From: Pseudomonadota bacterium
Lineage (GTDB): Bacteria > Pseudomonadota > Alphaproteobacteria > 16-39-46
Length of the DNA: 54,793 nt
Assembly: GCA_018242545.1 (NCBI GenBank)
Contig: JAFEBT010000004.1
Span: forward strand, 1-54,793
Reading direction: 5' to 3'
Both the position numbers and the translations under genes were made by a program. Each line of letters starts with the position of its first letter. The first letter of the stretch is position 1. The notes beneath the pieces were generated by a model. The model searched no databases. It was given only the letters and a program-made list of their open reading frames with translations, and was not told the origin of the DNA. Below are positions 34,492 to 44,200 of the stretch, one piece after another.

Positions 34492-36273
34492 TTATCCCTT
34501 TTGTTTGGGTAGATTAGCACGAAGATGTAATTCTTTCAAGCGTTCTTCGGGAACAAAAGCAGGCGCTTGCATTAAAAGGTCCTCAGCTTTTTGAGTCAAT
34601 GGAAAAGCAATAATTTCTCTAATGTTGGGCTCATCTGCTAAGAGCATTACAATCCGGTCAATTCCAGGAGCAGACCCACCATGGGGAGGCGCACCAAATT
34701 TAAAGGCATTTAAGAGTCCCCCAAACCTCTCTTCAACAACATGTGCATCATATCCTGCAATCTCAAAAGCGCGATACATAACCTCCGGTAAATGATTCCG
34801 AATGGCGCCTGAAGAAAGCTCAATTCCATTACATACAATGTCATATTGATACGCTTTTATCTCAAGGGGAGGCATCGTATTTAAAGATTCTAAGCCACCT
34901 TGAGGCATTGAAAAAGGATTATGGCTGAATTCGATTTGATTTGTTTCTTCATTGAGTTCATACATAGGAAAATCCACAATCCAGCAAAACTTAAAAACAT
35001 CCTTTTCCAAAAGATCAAGTTCAATCCCAAGTTTTTGCCGAACAAGACCAGAAAGTTTTGGAGCTTTCTTGGTGGTATCGCATACGAAGAAAATACCATC
35101 ATCATGCTCTGAGGAGCAAAGCTCTTTAAGCTTCATTAGACGCTCATTATCTAAATTTTTCGCAATAGGACCTTTTGCGCCTTCAGAGGTATAAAGAATG
35201 TATCCCAATCCCCCCATTCCCTCAGAGAGAGCCCAATCATTTAATTTATCAAAAAAACTACGCGGTCTATCCGAAACATGAGGGACAGGAATGGCCCTTA
35301 CACAATTTCCTTTTTCAATCGCAGATGCAAAGAGTCCAAATGAAGAGCCTTTAAAGATGTCTGTTACATCTGAGATAACGAGTGGATTCCGTAAATCTGG
35401 CTTATCACTTCCATATTTGAGCATCGCCTCTTGAAAAGGGATGCGCGGAAAAGGGGGTTTTGTCGATACTTTATTTTTTCCAAACTCTTCAAAAATTCCA
35501 TAAAGAACGGGCTCAATTGCCGCAAAGACGTCCTCTTGTTCAACAAAAGACATTTCAAAGTCAAGCTGATAAAACTCTCCTGGAGATCGATCTGCACGTG
35601 CATCTTCATCTCTAAAGCAAGGGGCAATTTGAAAATAACGATCAAAACCCGCAACCATTAGCAATTGCTTAAATTGCTGCGGCGCTTGAGGAAGAGCATA
35701 AAATTTTCCAGGATGAATTCGGCTTGGAACAAGGTAATCCCGTGCTCCTTCTGGAGAGCTTGATGTCAAAATGGGGGTTTGAAATTCTAAAAACCCTTGA
35801 TCAATCATGCGGCGGCGCAAGCTTGCGATAACTTGAGACCTTAATACAATTTTTTCGTGCATTGGAAGACGCCGTAAATCCAGAAATCGATAGGTCAAAC
35901 GTGTCTCTTCAGGAAAATCTTGATCACTATTGACTTGCATAGGAAGAACATCCGCTGTCGATAAAATTTCGAACTTTTGGATCACAACTTCGATTTCACC
36001 CGTTTTAATTTTAGAGTTCACTGTCTCAGGACTTCTTAAGGCGACATGTCCATCAATCATAAGGACGCTTTCAAGGCGAAGGGCTTCTAATTCTTTAAAT
36101 TGAGGATTTTGCTGGTCAAGGACACACTGGGTAATTCCATAATGATCTCGAAGATCTATAAAAATAAGTTGTCCATGATCTCTTTTGCGATGTACCCATC
36201 CTGAAAGACGTACCTTTTGCCCCTCTTCTTTTTTCGTAAGGGCACCGCATGTATGGGTTCTATACAAAGACAT
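34492..36273 (-). CDS. aspS: Aspartyl-tRNA synthetase, probably non-discriminating
   Basis: Class II synthetase of 593 aa: N-terminal OB-fold anticodon-binding domain, catalytic core with motif 2 ([23 protein letters not shown]), a bacterial-type GAD insertion, and motif 3 ([14 protein letters not shown]). In the anticodon domain [10 protein letters not shown] carries His33. This is the position where E. coli AspRS has Leu and non-discriminating enzymes have His, so it probably also charges tRNA-Asn with Asp for amidation by GatCAB, as in most alphaproteobacteria. Specificity is inferred from that residue. Confidence 0.97.
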   Translation of the reverse strand: MSLYRTHTCGALTKKEEGQKVRLSGWVHRKRDHGQLIFIDLRDHYGITQCVLDQQNPQFKELEALRLESVLMIDGHVALRSPETVNSKIKTGEIEVVIQKFEILSTADVLPMQVNSDQDFPEETRLTYRFLDLRRLPMHEKIVLRSQVIASLRRRMIDQGFLEFQTPILTSSSPEGARDYLVPSRIHPGKFYALPQAPQQFKQLLMVAGFDRYFQIAPCFRDEDARADRSPGEFYQLDFEMSFVEQEDVFAAIEPVLYGIFEEFGKNKVSTKPPFPRIPFQEAMLKYGSDKPDLRNPLVISDVTDIFKGSSFGLFASAIEKGNCVRAIPVPHVSDRPRSFFDKLNDWALSEGMGGLGYILYTSEGAKGPIAKNLDNERLMKLKELCSSEHDDGIFFVCDTTKKAPKLSGLVRQKLGIELDLLEKDVFKFCWIVDFPMYELNEETNQIEFSHNPFSMPQGGLESLNTMPPLEIKAYQYDIVCNGIELSSGAIRNHLPEVMYRAFEIAGYDAHVVEERFGGLLNAFKFGAPPHGGSAPGIDRIVMLLADEPNIREIIAFPLTQKAEDLLMQAPAFVPEERLKELHLRANLPKQKG

Positions 36274-36485
36274 AACTTTTCCTCAAAAATAAATAATGTA
36301 ATTTTAACAAACGCCCCACTTTTTTACAAAGAAAGGCTTAAACAGGAAATTACCCATTTATATCGATTTGTCAAGGTCTCCAGCCACCCTTTCATTAGAA
36401 AATCATCCCTACAAACACTTTTCCAAGGAACAGCATTGACCTATCTGTTATATAATTGCAAAACATCTCTTTCCTTTGAACGGTG

Positions 36486-37280
36486 TCATATGTTTCTTTC
36501 TTGTAGAGGAAGAAGAGTGATCAAAGGTTTTATATAAGAGAAGAGCTCTAAAATAAATTTAAGGCGCTTAACGACACCTGGGCTTCCTTGCAAAGAAGGT
36601 GAGCCATTCAACGGTAATGTTATCGTGAAAGGTTCTTTTAAGCTCTTTAAATCATATTGATTTAAAATCTTTTTTTGTTCTTTCTTTAAATCAGAAGGAA
36701 TAACCGTCTCAAAAAATCCTTTTAAAACGAGGCAATCCTCTTTTTTCTCAATTTTTTGTATTCCATAATGAAACTCTCCAGGCCCTCTATCTTCTCCTTT
36801 AGAGTCTCTCAAAGAGGGCAATCCGTTATACGAGTCTCCAGAAAGGGGAAAGCTTGCGATTACTTGCCCTTTGGAAAAAGAAAATAAAAGGCCATAGACA
36901 TGATGTTCTCCTGTGCCTCCTGTTGAGCTTATAATTAGAATCTCTTCATTCTCTAAGAAAGGAAATTCTTCTTTTGTTAAAATTGTGAATATGGGACCTA
37001 AGTTAAAAAAAGAATAAAGCTTACCAGAAGTTGTTACAATAAAAAGGCTTCCAATATGTGTACCTTCTGTAAAACTAAAACATTTATAATCCTCATTCCG
37101 ATCTTTCGTGTAAGAAATAATTTTAAAAAAATCTGGAAAGGAAAATGACTGAAGCTTTTGCCTTACAAATTCTTCTTTAACAAAAGGCAATACATCTTCA
37201 TATAAATTTTTTATATTTTGAAATGCCGCGCAAATATTCGGACTTAAGAGAATAAAAGCTACCGTTACTAATTTCTTCAT
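36486..37280 (-). CDS. Exported protein of unknown function, partner gene of the GTPase/collagen-like protein
   Basis: 264-aa protein with a signal peptide (MKKLVTVAFILLSPNICA). The mature protein is predicted mixed alpha/beta with many aromatic residues (SFPDFFKIISYTKD, KLYSFFNLGPIFTIL), a central Gly-rich SSTGGTGEHHVYG, and a segment GEDRGPGEFHYGIQKIEKKEDC that reads like beta strands. I recognise no family. A very strong GGAGGGGG site precedes the ATG. It begins only 30 bp after the stop of the 922-aa gene on the same strand, so the two are likely co-transcribed and may act together. Confidence 0.75.
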   Translation of the reverse strand: MKKLVTVAFILLSPNICAAFQNIKNLYEDVLPFVKEEFVRQKLQSFSFPDFFKIISYTKDRNEDYKCFSFTEGTHIGSLFIVTTSGKLYSFFNLGPIFTILTKEEFPFLENEEILIISSTGGTGEHHVYGLLFSFSKGQVIASFPLSGDSYNGLPSLRDSKGEDRGPGEFHYGIQKIEKKEDCLVLKGFFETVIPSDLKKEQKKILNQYDLKSLKEPFTITLPLNGSPSLQGSPGVVKRLKFILELFSYIKPLITLLPLQERNI

Positions 37281-37310
37281 AGCACCCCCTCCATTAAAAC
37301 TTTAATATAC

Positions 37311-40079
37311 TTAATGAACACCAGATGTATTTTTATAATCAGTAAACATTTTATATAAATCAACCGGCACATTTTGAGGCGGAAATTTTCTTCCATTTAA
37401 ATTAACTTCCAAGGAATCTGGAACACGTCCATTTGGTTGATATTGAACATAAGGAAGAGCATAGGGTTTTTCATACCATCTATCTCCATTTCCGTAATAA
37501 TAATGATAAAGAGCGCTTCCAAAACCAACGCTTCCTCCTACAATACCCCCAATTAAAGTGGAGCTAACAGTAATTGTTCCTAAGGACGAGCCACCTGTCC
37601 CAATTTCAACTGTCCCACCTACTTTAGCCCCTATTCCTGCGCCAGTACCGGCCGCTGCCATTGTTGCCGCCAAAATTCCTACATTCTTTCCATTATCCGT
37701 TTTTTCTTCATAAACGCCAGTAAAGATATGTCCATTTAATCCACCTCTTCCAGCTTTACCGGCCTCACCAGAAAGGCCCTCATTACCTTTTTCTTGAATA
37801 ACATGCATAAGAGTTACTTTTTTATTGAAATTATGATCTCTTATTTCAAATATCCCTGCTTCTCCCGGCGCTCCGCCAATCCCTCCTTGGCCAGCATTCC
37901 CTCCCTCAGTACCAGAAGACCCTGATGTATATGTTACGCGATAGCCTCTTAAAATGGCCACTCTTTTTATAACAAGTGAGCTTAAACGTGCTTTTACTTC
38001 TTCAAGAGAGCCCTCTTTTCCTGATTCTCCATCAACCCCATCCCCACCTTGTTGCCCTGCTCCTCCATCTCCTCCATTTAAGTTAACGGTTAAATCAGTC
38101 TCTCTTTCAATATGATCAGCAATTCCAAAAAAATTTCCACCGTTATAACCAGGCTTCCCGGGTTGCCCATTTTCACCTGCACTGCTTGGACTTTGTCCAT
38201 TCCCTGCCTTAAAAGGGGAAATAAATCCCCCCTCTTTTCCTTTTAAAACAAACGTTCTTTTTCCATTAACACTCCATAAAGGCGCCATAAAAACTACATT
38301 TGTGTTGCCTTTAACTTCACGTATATGGAGATCTGTATCGACGAGCAAGGCTTTTGATCCTGTTAAGACAAGAGAAGAAGAATTTCGATCAATATCACTG
38401 ACTCCTACGATACACCCTTTTACTCTTAACTCATCAGAAATAGATATAACTTCTGGGTTAGAAGCAAAAAGTCGTATCGTGTCAATAACATTCATTAGGT
38501 GCCCACCTGCCTTAAAATCTATTTCATTACCAAAATTTTCAATTTGAATACTTTGCAAAAATTTATATCGCTCCATTAAATTAGAAAATCTCTTATGTTC
38601 ATCTGGATCAAAACGTGCCAAAACCTGTTCAATATTATTGATATCTTCATCAAAACTACTCGGAAGATTCCGGACATGATTTAGATAATCCGTAGCTTCC
38701 CTAAAACGGTTTCTTAAGAGGAAAGCATGGCCTGAATGATTTTTCACAAGCGCCATCGCTTTATTTTCCCAATGGGCCAAAAAAGAAGAAAAAATGGCTA
38801 ATGTTTCTTGGGTAATAGAATCTGTAAGTCCTCTTATAAATAATTTTGTTTCAGCTTCTACAGAAATTTTAGGAGGGGCAAGTCTTTTTATATATGTGCT
38901 ACTTTCAACTAATGATTGTCCTTGAGGAATATCCATGGGTTCAGTAGGTTTGTCAAAAAAAGTAATTCTTTTTTCTCTCTGAGAAATGTGTGAAAGTTCT
39001 GAGCAGTCTGTCATACATCCATCTCTTGAAGCATCCTCTTCAGATACAAAAAATTCGAGAATTTCTCTTTGAAAAGATGTCAGATTTTTTCTTTGTAAAA
39101 GCATTTCTGAAATCTTTGATTTCACTGCTTTTTCGGGATTTCTCTTATTGGTATTTCCAGTTACGAGAAGTGTTAACCCCCATTTCAGATGGCTTGCTTG
39201 CCCGGGAAAAATTGCTTCAAGTTGCTTTATAAGGTCAATAAAAAGTTTTCCGCGATCACTTGTTGTATCAAAATGAGTTTCTGGAACAACAAGAACGAGT
39301 CTAAATTCTTCCACATGCTTAAATAAAAGATGAAAAGAATAAGCATTTACAATATCTTGGATTGTATCCGGCGTTTCTTCTTCAAAATTAGTCCCCCGAA
39401 ATCCCGGAGAATCGCAATATTCACCCTTTATATGTAAATAGCGGGTTTCAGAACAATACCCATGTGAAATTCGTCCCTCTTCTTGATCTTTATTAAATTT
39501 CCGATCAATAACAAGTTTTCCTTTATATTCTAATGCTTCTAAGGGGACACCTGTTAAATAATTATAAACAACGGTTTTTCCTGCGGCTGTTCCCCCAATC
39601 AAAATTGTCGATTTTTTCTTAATTTCTTGTGTTGAAATATGCATTTCAGTTTTTTGAATAGAAAGCTTAATTTTTTCTAATGTCTCTTCAGGGTTTTCCT
39701 TTTTTGTATCTTTAGACGCCTCATTCGCAAAAACAGGTTGGGAAGATACTATTACCCCAACACCAACTCCAGCCATTAAAGTATACCACCTCCAGTAATT
39801 TTCATCTTTTTCAAAACAGGATGAATATTTTAAAAAAGAATTTCCTTTTAAGCTTTTAGGCACGCCTTTTAAGGGACATTCAGAAAAAAGGGAATTGCGT
39901 GCATGAATGTTTCTTCTGAAAATCGAAGGTTGTCCCCCTCTTTTGACAAGCCCAGAAATCATGTTTGATTTTGATATTGAATGCGACGCCTTTTCAAGTG
40001 CTCTTTCAAACATCATTCCATTTGATTGAAAGGAGAAAAAATAACAAATAAATAAAACAAGATAAAATTTTATTTTCAT
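37311..40079 (-). CDS. Exported P-loop GTPase-like protein with collagen-like glycine-rich segment
   Basis: 922 aa. A signal peptide (residues 1-19) is followed by a basic linker and a second hydrophobic segment (about 99-118, ending PVFANEA). The P-loop GGTAAGKT (162-169) has a switch-like DSPG (223-226) and a possible base motif TGNTNKRN (307-314), recalling septin/AIG1-type TRAFAC GTPases. Residues 330-600 are mostly helical. About 612-782 has interrupted Gly-rich, partly Gly-X-Y runs (GENGQPGKPGYNGG, GGDGGAGQQGGDGVDG). Then comes a Gly-rich hydrophobic stretch that could insert in a membrane, and a Tyr/Pro-rich end. AAGGGAAG precedes the start. Export of a GTPase is unusual; it may act in a host or on the cell surface (inference). 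Confidence 0.8.
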   Translation of the reverse strand: MKIKFYLVLFICYFFSFQSNGMMFERALEKASHSISKSNMISGLVKRGGQPSIFRRNIHARNSLFSECPLKGVPKSLKGNSFLKYSSCFEKDENYWRWYTLMAGVGVGVIVSSQPVFANEASKDTKKENPEETLEKIKLSIQKTEMHISTQEIKKKSTILIGGTAAGKTVVYNYLTGVPLEALEYKGKLVIDRKFNKDQEEGRISHGYCSETRYLHIKGEYCDSPGFRGTNFEEETPDTIQDIVNAYSFHLLFKHVEEFRLVLVVPETHFDTTSDRGKLFIDLIKQLEAIFPGQASHLKWGLTLLVTGNTNKRNPEKAVKSKISEMLLQRKNLTSFQREILEFFVSEEDASRDGCMTDCSELSHISQREKRITFFDKPTEPMDIPQGQSLVESSTYIKRLAPPKISVEAETKLFIRGLTDSITQETLAIFSSFLAHWENKAMALVKNHSGHAFLLRNRFREATDYLNHVRNLPSSFDEDINNIEQVLARFDPDEHKRFSNLMERYKFLQSIQIENFGNEIDFKAGGHLMNVIDTIRLFASNPEVISISDELRVKGCIVGVSDIDRNSSSLVLTGSKALLVDTDLHIREVKGNTNVVFMAPLWSVNGKRTFVLKGKEGGFISPFKAGNGQSPSSAGENGQPGKPGYNGGNFFGIADHIERETDLTVNLNGGDGGAGQQGGDGVDGESGKEGSLEEVKARLSSLVIKRVAILRGYRVTYTSGSSGTEGGNAGQGGIGGAPGEAGIFEIRDHNFNKKVTLMHVIQEKGNEGLSGEAGKAGRGGLNGHIFTGVYEEKTDNGKNVGILAATMAAAGTGAGIGAKVGGTVEIGTGGSSLGTITVSSTLIGGIVGGSVGFGSALYHYYYGNGDRWYEKPYALPYVQYQPNGRVPDSLEVNLNGRKFPPQNVPVDLYKMFTDYKNTSGVH

Positions 40080-40465
40080 TTAACTTCCCTTTCTTTTTTA
40101 TTCATTATTTAAAATCCTTTCATTTTTTTTATAAAAGATGACAACTCTTTTTATTTATCAAATACATAAAACCATTTTTCTCTTTATCCCTCAAGATAAA
40201 AAATTTATTTTATTTTCTCTAAAAACTCACCTGTTTTCTTTTTGATAGTTCAAAATTTACGTGATTTTCTTGCTCTTCTAAAAATTGATTAAACACTCGA
40301 TCAAATTTTTGCCCCTATCCACCGGCCTTTGTTTCTCTTAATTTTAAAAAAAACTCAAAGTGCTTTCTTTTTTTTTTAAATTTCTACTTGATTCAACCTA
40401 AAACTATCCTGTAGATTCTCCCTATAAATTCCTTCCCAACAATTTAAGAAGAGATAATCCTTTTT
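40080..40465. other. Intergenic region between divergent genes, no feature identified
   Basis: 386 bp, very T/A-rich, between the GTPase-like gene (minus) and the PmtA-like gene (plus). It must contain divergent promoters, but AT-richness yields many poor matches and I cannot choose one. I see no repeat, hairpin or small ORF with a ribosome binding site. Confidence 0.4.
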
Positions 40466-41059
40466 ATGACCTTACACTCTCTGAAAAAAAAACAAGCACG
40501 CCATGAAGAACATTTTGTTTTCTTTAAAAGATGGCTCAAAAACCCCCTTCAGATTGGCGCTTTTTTCCCAAGTTCAAAATCTCTTGCACGGAACATTAGT
40601 CGTGAAATCCTTGTATCTCCTCAACATATTGTGGTTGAATTAGGGGGTGGAACAGGAATCTTAACAGAAGAGCTTTTAAAAGCAGGAGTCCCAGAGGAGC
40701 AGCTTTATGTTATTGAACTTGATCCTATTCTTGTGTCTTATCTTAAAAAGCGATTTCCAAATGTAAAAATTATACATGGGAATGCCATAAACCTTCCAAA
40801 TTTAATTCCTTCTGAGTTTTTAGGAAAGATCTCAACCATCGTTTCTGGAATGCCTCTTTTAAACATGCCGAAACTTGTTCAAAAAAATATTCTTGATGCC
40901 AGCTTCAAGAATCTTTCAAAAAATGGCCGTTTCGTTCAGTATACATATAACCCGTTCACTTCTCTTAATTGTCATAAATATGGTCTTTCAAAAAGACGTG
41001 CAGGATTTGTCTTGAAGAACTTTCCTCCCGCTACAATCTGGTGTTACGAAAAAAATTAA
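40466..41059 (+). CDS. PmtA-like SAM-dependent phospholipid N-methyltransferase
   Basis: 197-aa class I methyltransferase. The N-terminal FFKRWLKNPLQIGAFFPSSK is typical of alphaproteobacterial PmtA-type proteins that methylate phosphatidylethanolamine toward phosphatidylcholine. The SAM motif is VVELGGGTGILTEEL (from residue 56), the acidic motif II is YVIELDPILVSYL, and IVSGMPLLNMP replaces the usual post-II SGLPLL. Similarity to KsgA-type methyltransferases is also expected for this family, but KsgA is longer with an NPPY-type motif. Substrate is inferred. Confidence 0.8.
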   Translation: MTLHSLKKKQARHEEHFVFFKRWLKNPLQIGAFFPSSKSLARNISREILVSPQHIVVELGGGTGILTEELLKAGVPEEQLYVIELDPILVSYLKKRFPNVKIIHGNAINLPNLIPSEFLGKISTIVSGMPLLNMPKLVQKNILDASFKNLSKNGRFVQYTYNPFTSLNCHKYGLSKRRAGFVLKNFPPATIWCYEKN

Positions 41060-41128
41060 AGTTTTTTTCTGGTTTTATTTTTCTAGATAAACAATAATTA
41101 AATTTCTTAAACCCAGTGGAGAGCTTTG

Positions 41129-41713
41129 ATGACTTCTTTTATTGAATTTTCGCGTCTTGTTAACATTCCGCTTCGTTTTCTTGAAGGAAAGCCTCTTTAT
41201 TTTGAAGCAACGCAAGACGAATGTCTAAAATTAGCAAAACGCTTTGGGCTTGAAAATTTAAAAAAACTCAGTTTTAGCCTTTTTTTTCTTTCCTCTCAAC
41301 GCCCTCTAACTTATCCACTTAAAGCAACTCTTGAAGCCGATGTCGTCTATACGTGTGTTAAAACATTGGATCCTTTTGAAGATCATATCCAGGAAACTGT
41401 TTATTTTACAGCTCAAAACCCTTCTCTCTTTAAACATGAAGATACACTAGAAGATCTCATTTTAACAGGAGAAGAAGAAACCATCGAACCACTTGATGCT
41501 GAGGGTTTTCTTGACGTAGGAGAAATTATCGCACAATATCTTAGCCTTGCTTTAAATCTTTATCCAAGCATTTCTCTGCCCTCTGAAGTAAAGCTTTCTT
41601 CTCTTCCTTCAAAGCCTTTTTCCTTACAAGAACCTCAAACCCATGAAAAACCATCGACATACTTTCCATTTAAAAATCTTATAGATTTAAAAAATAAGAA
41701 AAAAGGAACTTAA
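41129..41713 (+). CDS. YceD/DUF177 family protein
   Basis: 194-aa protein of the DUF177 (YceD) family, linked to ribosome/23S rRNA metabolism. It has ADVVYTCVKTLDPFEDHIQETVYF with the family Cys, an acidic middle, and the C-terminal DAEGFLDVGEIIAQYLSLALNLYP, equivalent to the conserved DLGEaV-E-LLLALPxxP segment. The tail is basic (LKNKKKGT). The start is ATG 41129 with GGAGAG upstream; a TTG one codon earlier is less likely. In many bacteria yceD precedes rpmF; here the next gene is convergent and rpmF is not adjacent. Confidence 0.8.
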   Translation: MTSFIEFSRLVNIPLRFLEGKPLYFEATQDECLKLAKRFGLENLKKLSFSLFFLSSQRPLTYPLKATLEADVVYTCVKTLDPFEDHIQETVYFTAQNPSLFKHEDTLEDLILTGEEETIEPLDAEGFLDVGEIIAQYLSLALNLYPSISLPSEVKLSSLPSKPFSLQEPQTHEKPSTYFPFKNLIDLKNKKKGT

Positions 41714-41716
41714 AGA

Positions 41717-43054
41717 TTAATTCTCCTGCTCTTCAAAAAAAACAATCATTCCTAAAAAAGAAGGCATTGGATTTGTAATGAGCGCAAAAGAAGTTTCAGT
41801 AAAAGAGTTTTGATCAGATATTTCTTTTTCAAAGGAAGAATTCAAAGAAAGATCTCTCAAAAGTCCTTTCATTAAGAGAAGCAACCGTCCCGCTAAAAAA
41901 ATGCCTCCCTGTGCATTTAAAATAAGAGCTTGCTGACCTAAAGCTTCTCCAAGCAAAGATGACCATGTATTAAGACAATCAAAACAAAACTTTTCAAGGA
42001 TAGGTTGCAGATTACTTGAAGACATCGGAAAAAGAATATTCGATTGGAAGGGTAATTTTTTGTATGAAAAAGCTCCTTTGATAATTGTCAAAAACGGAAG
42101 AGCTTTTAAAAGAGCCCAATTCAGATCATCTTGAGAAATGGGGACTGTATTTTTAAGTGAGAGCGGTAAAAATGACTTTGCATTCTTTATAACTTGGGGG
42201 TCAGTGGGAGCGATTGCAGAAATACTTACATCCAGTCCTTCTAAAGAAGATCGTGTGATAACATCATTCAGCTCTAACGAATCAACGCCTGTTGGGGCTC
42301 CTTTCTGAATAACGGCAGGTGTTAACTCAATTTGACGCTGTATAAAATCTTCCATATTGTTTTCTTGATAAAGAGTTGCATAGAGCTTTTCAATTCCTTT
42401 AGCACTAAAAAAGAATCCGAGTGTTGGATAGGAGGGCGAAACGTCTTGACTCATTACATTTAAAAGGTTTTGAAGGGCATCATTATGTGTATTAAGCTCT
42501 AAGGCATTAACCAAGCTTTTTGTACTTACCCAACTTTTTGAAGCCTCATTAAAGGAGAAAAAAGAGCTTTCATAAGTCTCATCCGTTAAAGCAATCATAT
42601 ACGTATTTTTGTTTGCATTAAAATAAGCAGCTTGCTGCCCAGACAAGACAAAAAAATCATTGGGCAAAAGCATTGGAACTGCTTTTCCAATAACGGTTAC
42701 TCGATCAACAAAAAAAACATTCAAGAAACCTGTTTTCTTCTTAAAAAAAGAAGAATCAAATTTCCATGCATTAAAGGGAGAAGAAGGAGCTGCATTTTGG
42801 TCAAAGACTAAAAAATTTTGAGGAAGAGCAACTACAGCTGAATTTATGTCTTGAAATTCTGGGAAACGCTCTAAAAAATTCAAAACAATATCCTCAAGAG
42901 ATGTAAAAGCAAAGGGATTAATACTTTCATAAGATATTGTTGTTTGAGAAGGAACCTTAACACCAATTAAAATATCAAAAGGCGTTACTTCCACTAGCAA
43001 AAGAGATATTTTGAGCGTACTTTCATAAGAAAAGGTAATACTTAAAGTTTCCAC
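41717..43054 (-). CDS. Divergent glucokinase-like protein, probably catalytically dead
   Basis: 445 aa from a GTG with AAAGGGAGG 5 nt upstream. Although no motif is intact, the order of segments parallels bacterial glucokinase (Glk). NSAVVALPQNFLVF matches the AxAGP strand, FNAWKFDSSFF the NLxW strand, and VFFVDRVTVIGKAVPML the INDFxAxxxAxPxL element. LGEALGQQALILNAQGGIFLAGRL matches the GxxAGDxALxxGAxGGVYxAGG helix and strand, and TNPMPSFLGM the C-terminal HPxPALLG. The phosphate-1 DIGGTN and the GTGLG-like glycine loop are replaced by unrelated residues, so ATP binding is doubtful. The gene keeps a good start and a long open frame, suggesting a non-enzymatic role. Assignment is by eye. Confidence 0.55.
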   Translation of the reverse strand: METLSITFSYESTLKISLLLVEVTPFDILIGVKVPSQTTISYESINPFAFTSLEDIVLNFLERFPEFQDINSAVVALPQNFLVFDQNAAPSSPFNAWKFDSSFFKKKTGFLNVFFVDRVTVIGKAVPMLLPNDFFVLSGQQAAYFNANKNTYMIALTDETYESSFFSFNEASKSWVSTKSLVNALELNTHNDALQNLLNVMSQDVSPSYPTLGFFFSAKGIEKLYATLYQENNMEDFIQRQIELTPAVIQKGAPTGVDSLELNDVITRSSLEGLDVSISAIAPTDPQVIKNAKSFLPLSLKNTVPISQDDLNWALLKALPFLTIIKGAFSYKKLPFQSNILFPMSSSNLQPILEKFCFDCLNTWSSLLGEALGQQALILNAQGGIFLAGRLLLLMKGLLRDLSLNSSFEKEISDQNSFTETSFALITNPMPSFLGMIVFFEEQEN

Positions 43055-43207
43055 TGAGCCTCCCTTTAAAAAACCGATGAGAATTTGTAAATATTTTTTT
43101 ACTTTTTAACGTTCTTTTATTTCTTTTTTATTCTCTCTCATTTTTAAAAAAACTTCTAGAAATTAATTTAAGGCATCTTTTGCAGGACAATTTAACGCCC
43201 AAGTTTT

Positions 43208-44170
43208 TCAAAAGTGACTTTTAATGAATCTATCGATTTCTTCAATAATACGATCAAAGTTTTGAGGACTAATGGCATGCGCAAAGTCGTCCCAAATTAA
43301 CAGAGTTGAGTTTTTAATTTGAGAATTCAACTTCTTTCCATGATCAATGCCAAAGACAGGATCTTGCGCTCCTTGAAGAATGAGCGTTGGAGATTTAATG
43401 AGAGAAGGCGCTTTTTTGTGATCCTTAAAAGAGGATTTCATTGCTCGGGCATGCTTTAAATAAGGTTTATGAAGTTTCGTACGTGTATAATTTCGAATTC
43501 CCTCATTTCTGTAATAATCCTTATTGAATCGAGGGGAATTTCCATCTAAATAACGCCATGTCTTAATATAATCTTCTACTTTTTCATCAAGTGTCTGGGC
43601 ATCAAGATCAACTTGGCGCGTTGCCCATGTCACATAATTTTGATTTGGAGGAGAAAGTCCTTCGTTTTTAAACTTGCCTTCAAAAGCATCAAATCCAGGT
43701 TTAAAATCTGTTGAAGTTCCAATGAGAATAAGACTTAAAACATGGTCTGGATAATAAGCCCCAAGAAACTGAGCAATTTGCCCGCCCATCGAAAATCCAA
43801 CAATATGACCTTTTTGAATATGATATTTTTTAAGAATATTTAAAGCATCTTTTGCAAGATCGTGAATCGTGTAGGGAGTTATTTCATCCTGAACTTGAGA
43901 AGAAAGACCTGTATCTCGATAATCATACCGGATGACAAAATATCTTTTCTCTGCAAGCTTTTTGCAAAAGACATCGGCCCATACAATGGATTGACTTCCT
44001 GCACCAGCATTCAGAAGAATTGCAGGATGGTTTTTGTTTCCAAAGGCTTCAGAAAAAAGGGTAATTTTTTGAGTTTCAGAGTGTTTGCTCTCAACTTTAT
44101 TAAAAATTCCATAAAAACCAACAAGAATTAAGATAAGATAAAAAAGGGATAGAAAACTTTTCAAGATCAA
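43208..44170 (-). CDS. Alpha/beta hydrolase
   Basis: 320-aa alpha/beta-fold hydrolase with an N-terminal membrane or signal segment (residues 5-23). The oxyanion region is LLNAGAGSQSIVWA, the nucleophile elbow is GFSMGG with Ser127, the acid is probably in ILQGAQDPVFG, and the His is in DDFAHAISPQ. RYDYRDTGLS is the usual DxRGxGxS strand. The membrane anchor suggests action at the periplasmic face. The substrate cannot be told from sequence. It lies 30 bp downstream of tRNA-Val in the same direction. Confidence 0.88.
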   Translation of the reverse strand: MILKSFLSLFYLILILVGFYGIFNKVESKHSETQKITLFSEAFGNKNHPAILLNAGAGSQSIVWADVFCKKLAEKRYFVIRYDYRDTGLSSQVQDEITPYTIHDLAKDALNILKKYHIQKGHIVGFSMGGQIAQFLGAYYPDHVLSLILIGTSTDFKPGFDAFEGKFKNEGLSPPNQNYVTWATRQVDLDAQTLDEKVEDYIKTWRYLDGNSPRFNKDYYRNEGIRNYTRTKLHKPYLKHARAMKSSFKDHKKAPSLIKSPTLILQGAQDPVFGIDHGKKLNSQIKNSTLLIWDDFAHAISPQNFDRIIEEIDRFIKSHF

Positions 44171-44200
44171 TCCTTATCAAAACTTTTTCTTTTTATAATA

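Noticed and set aside
40466-41059. Considered as KsgA/Erm rRNA dimethyltransferase
   Set aside because: Too short, no NPPY-type motif, and the QIGAFFPSSK N-terminus points to the PmtA group.
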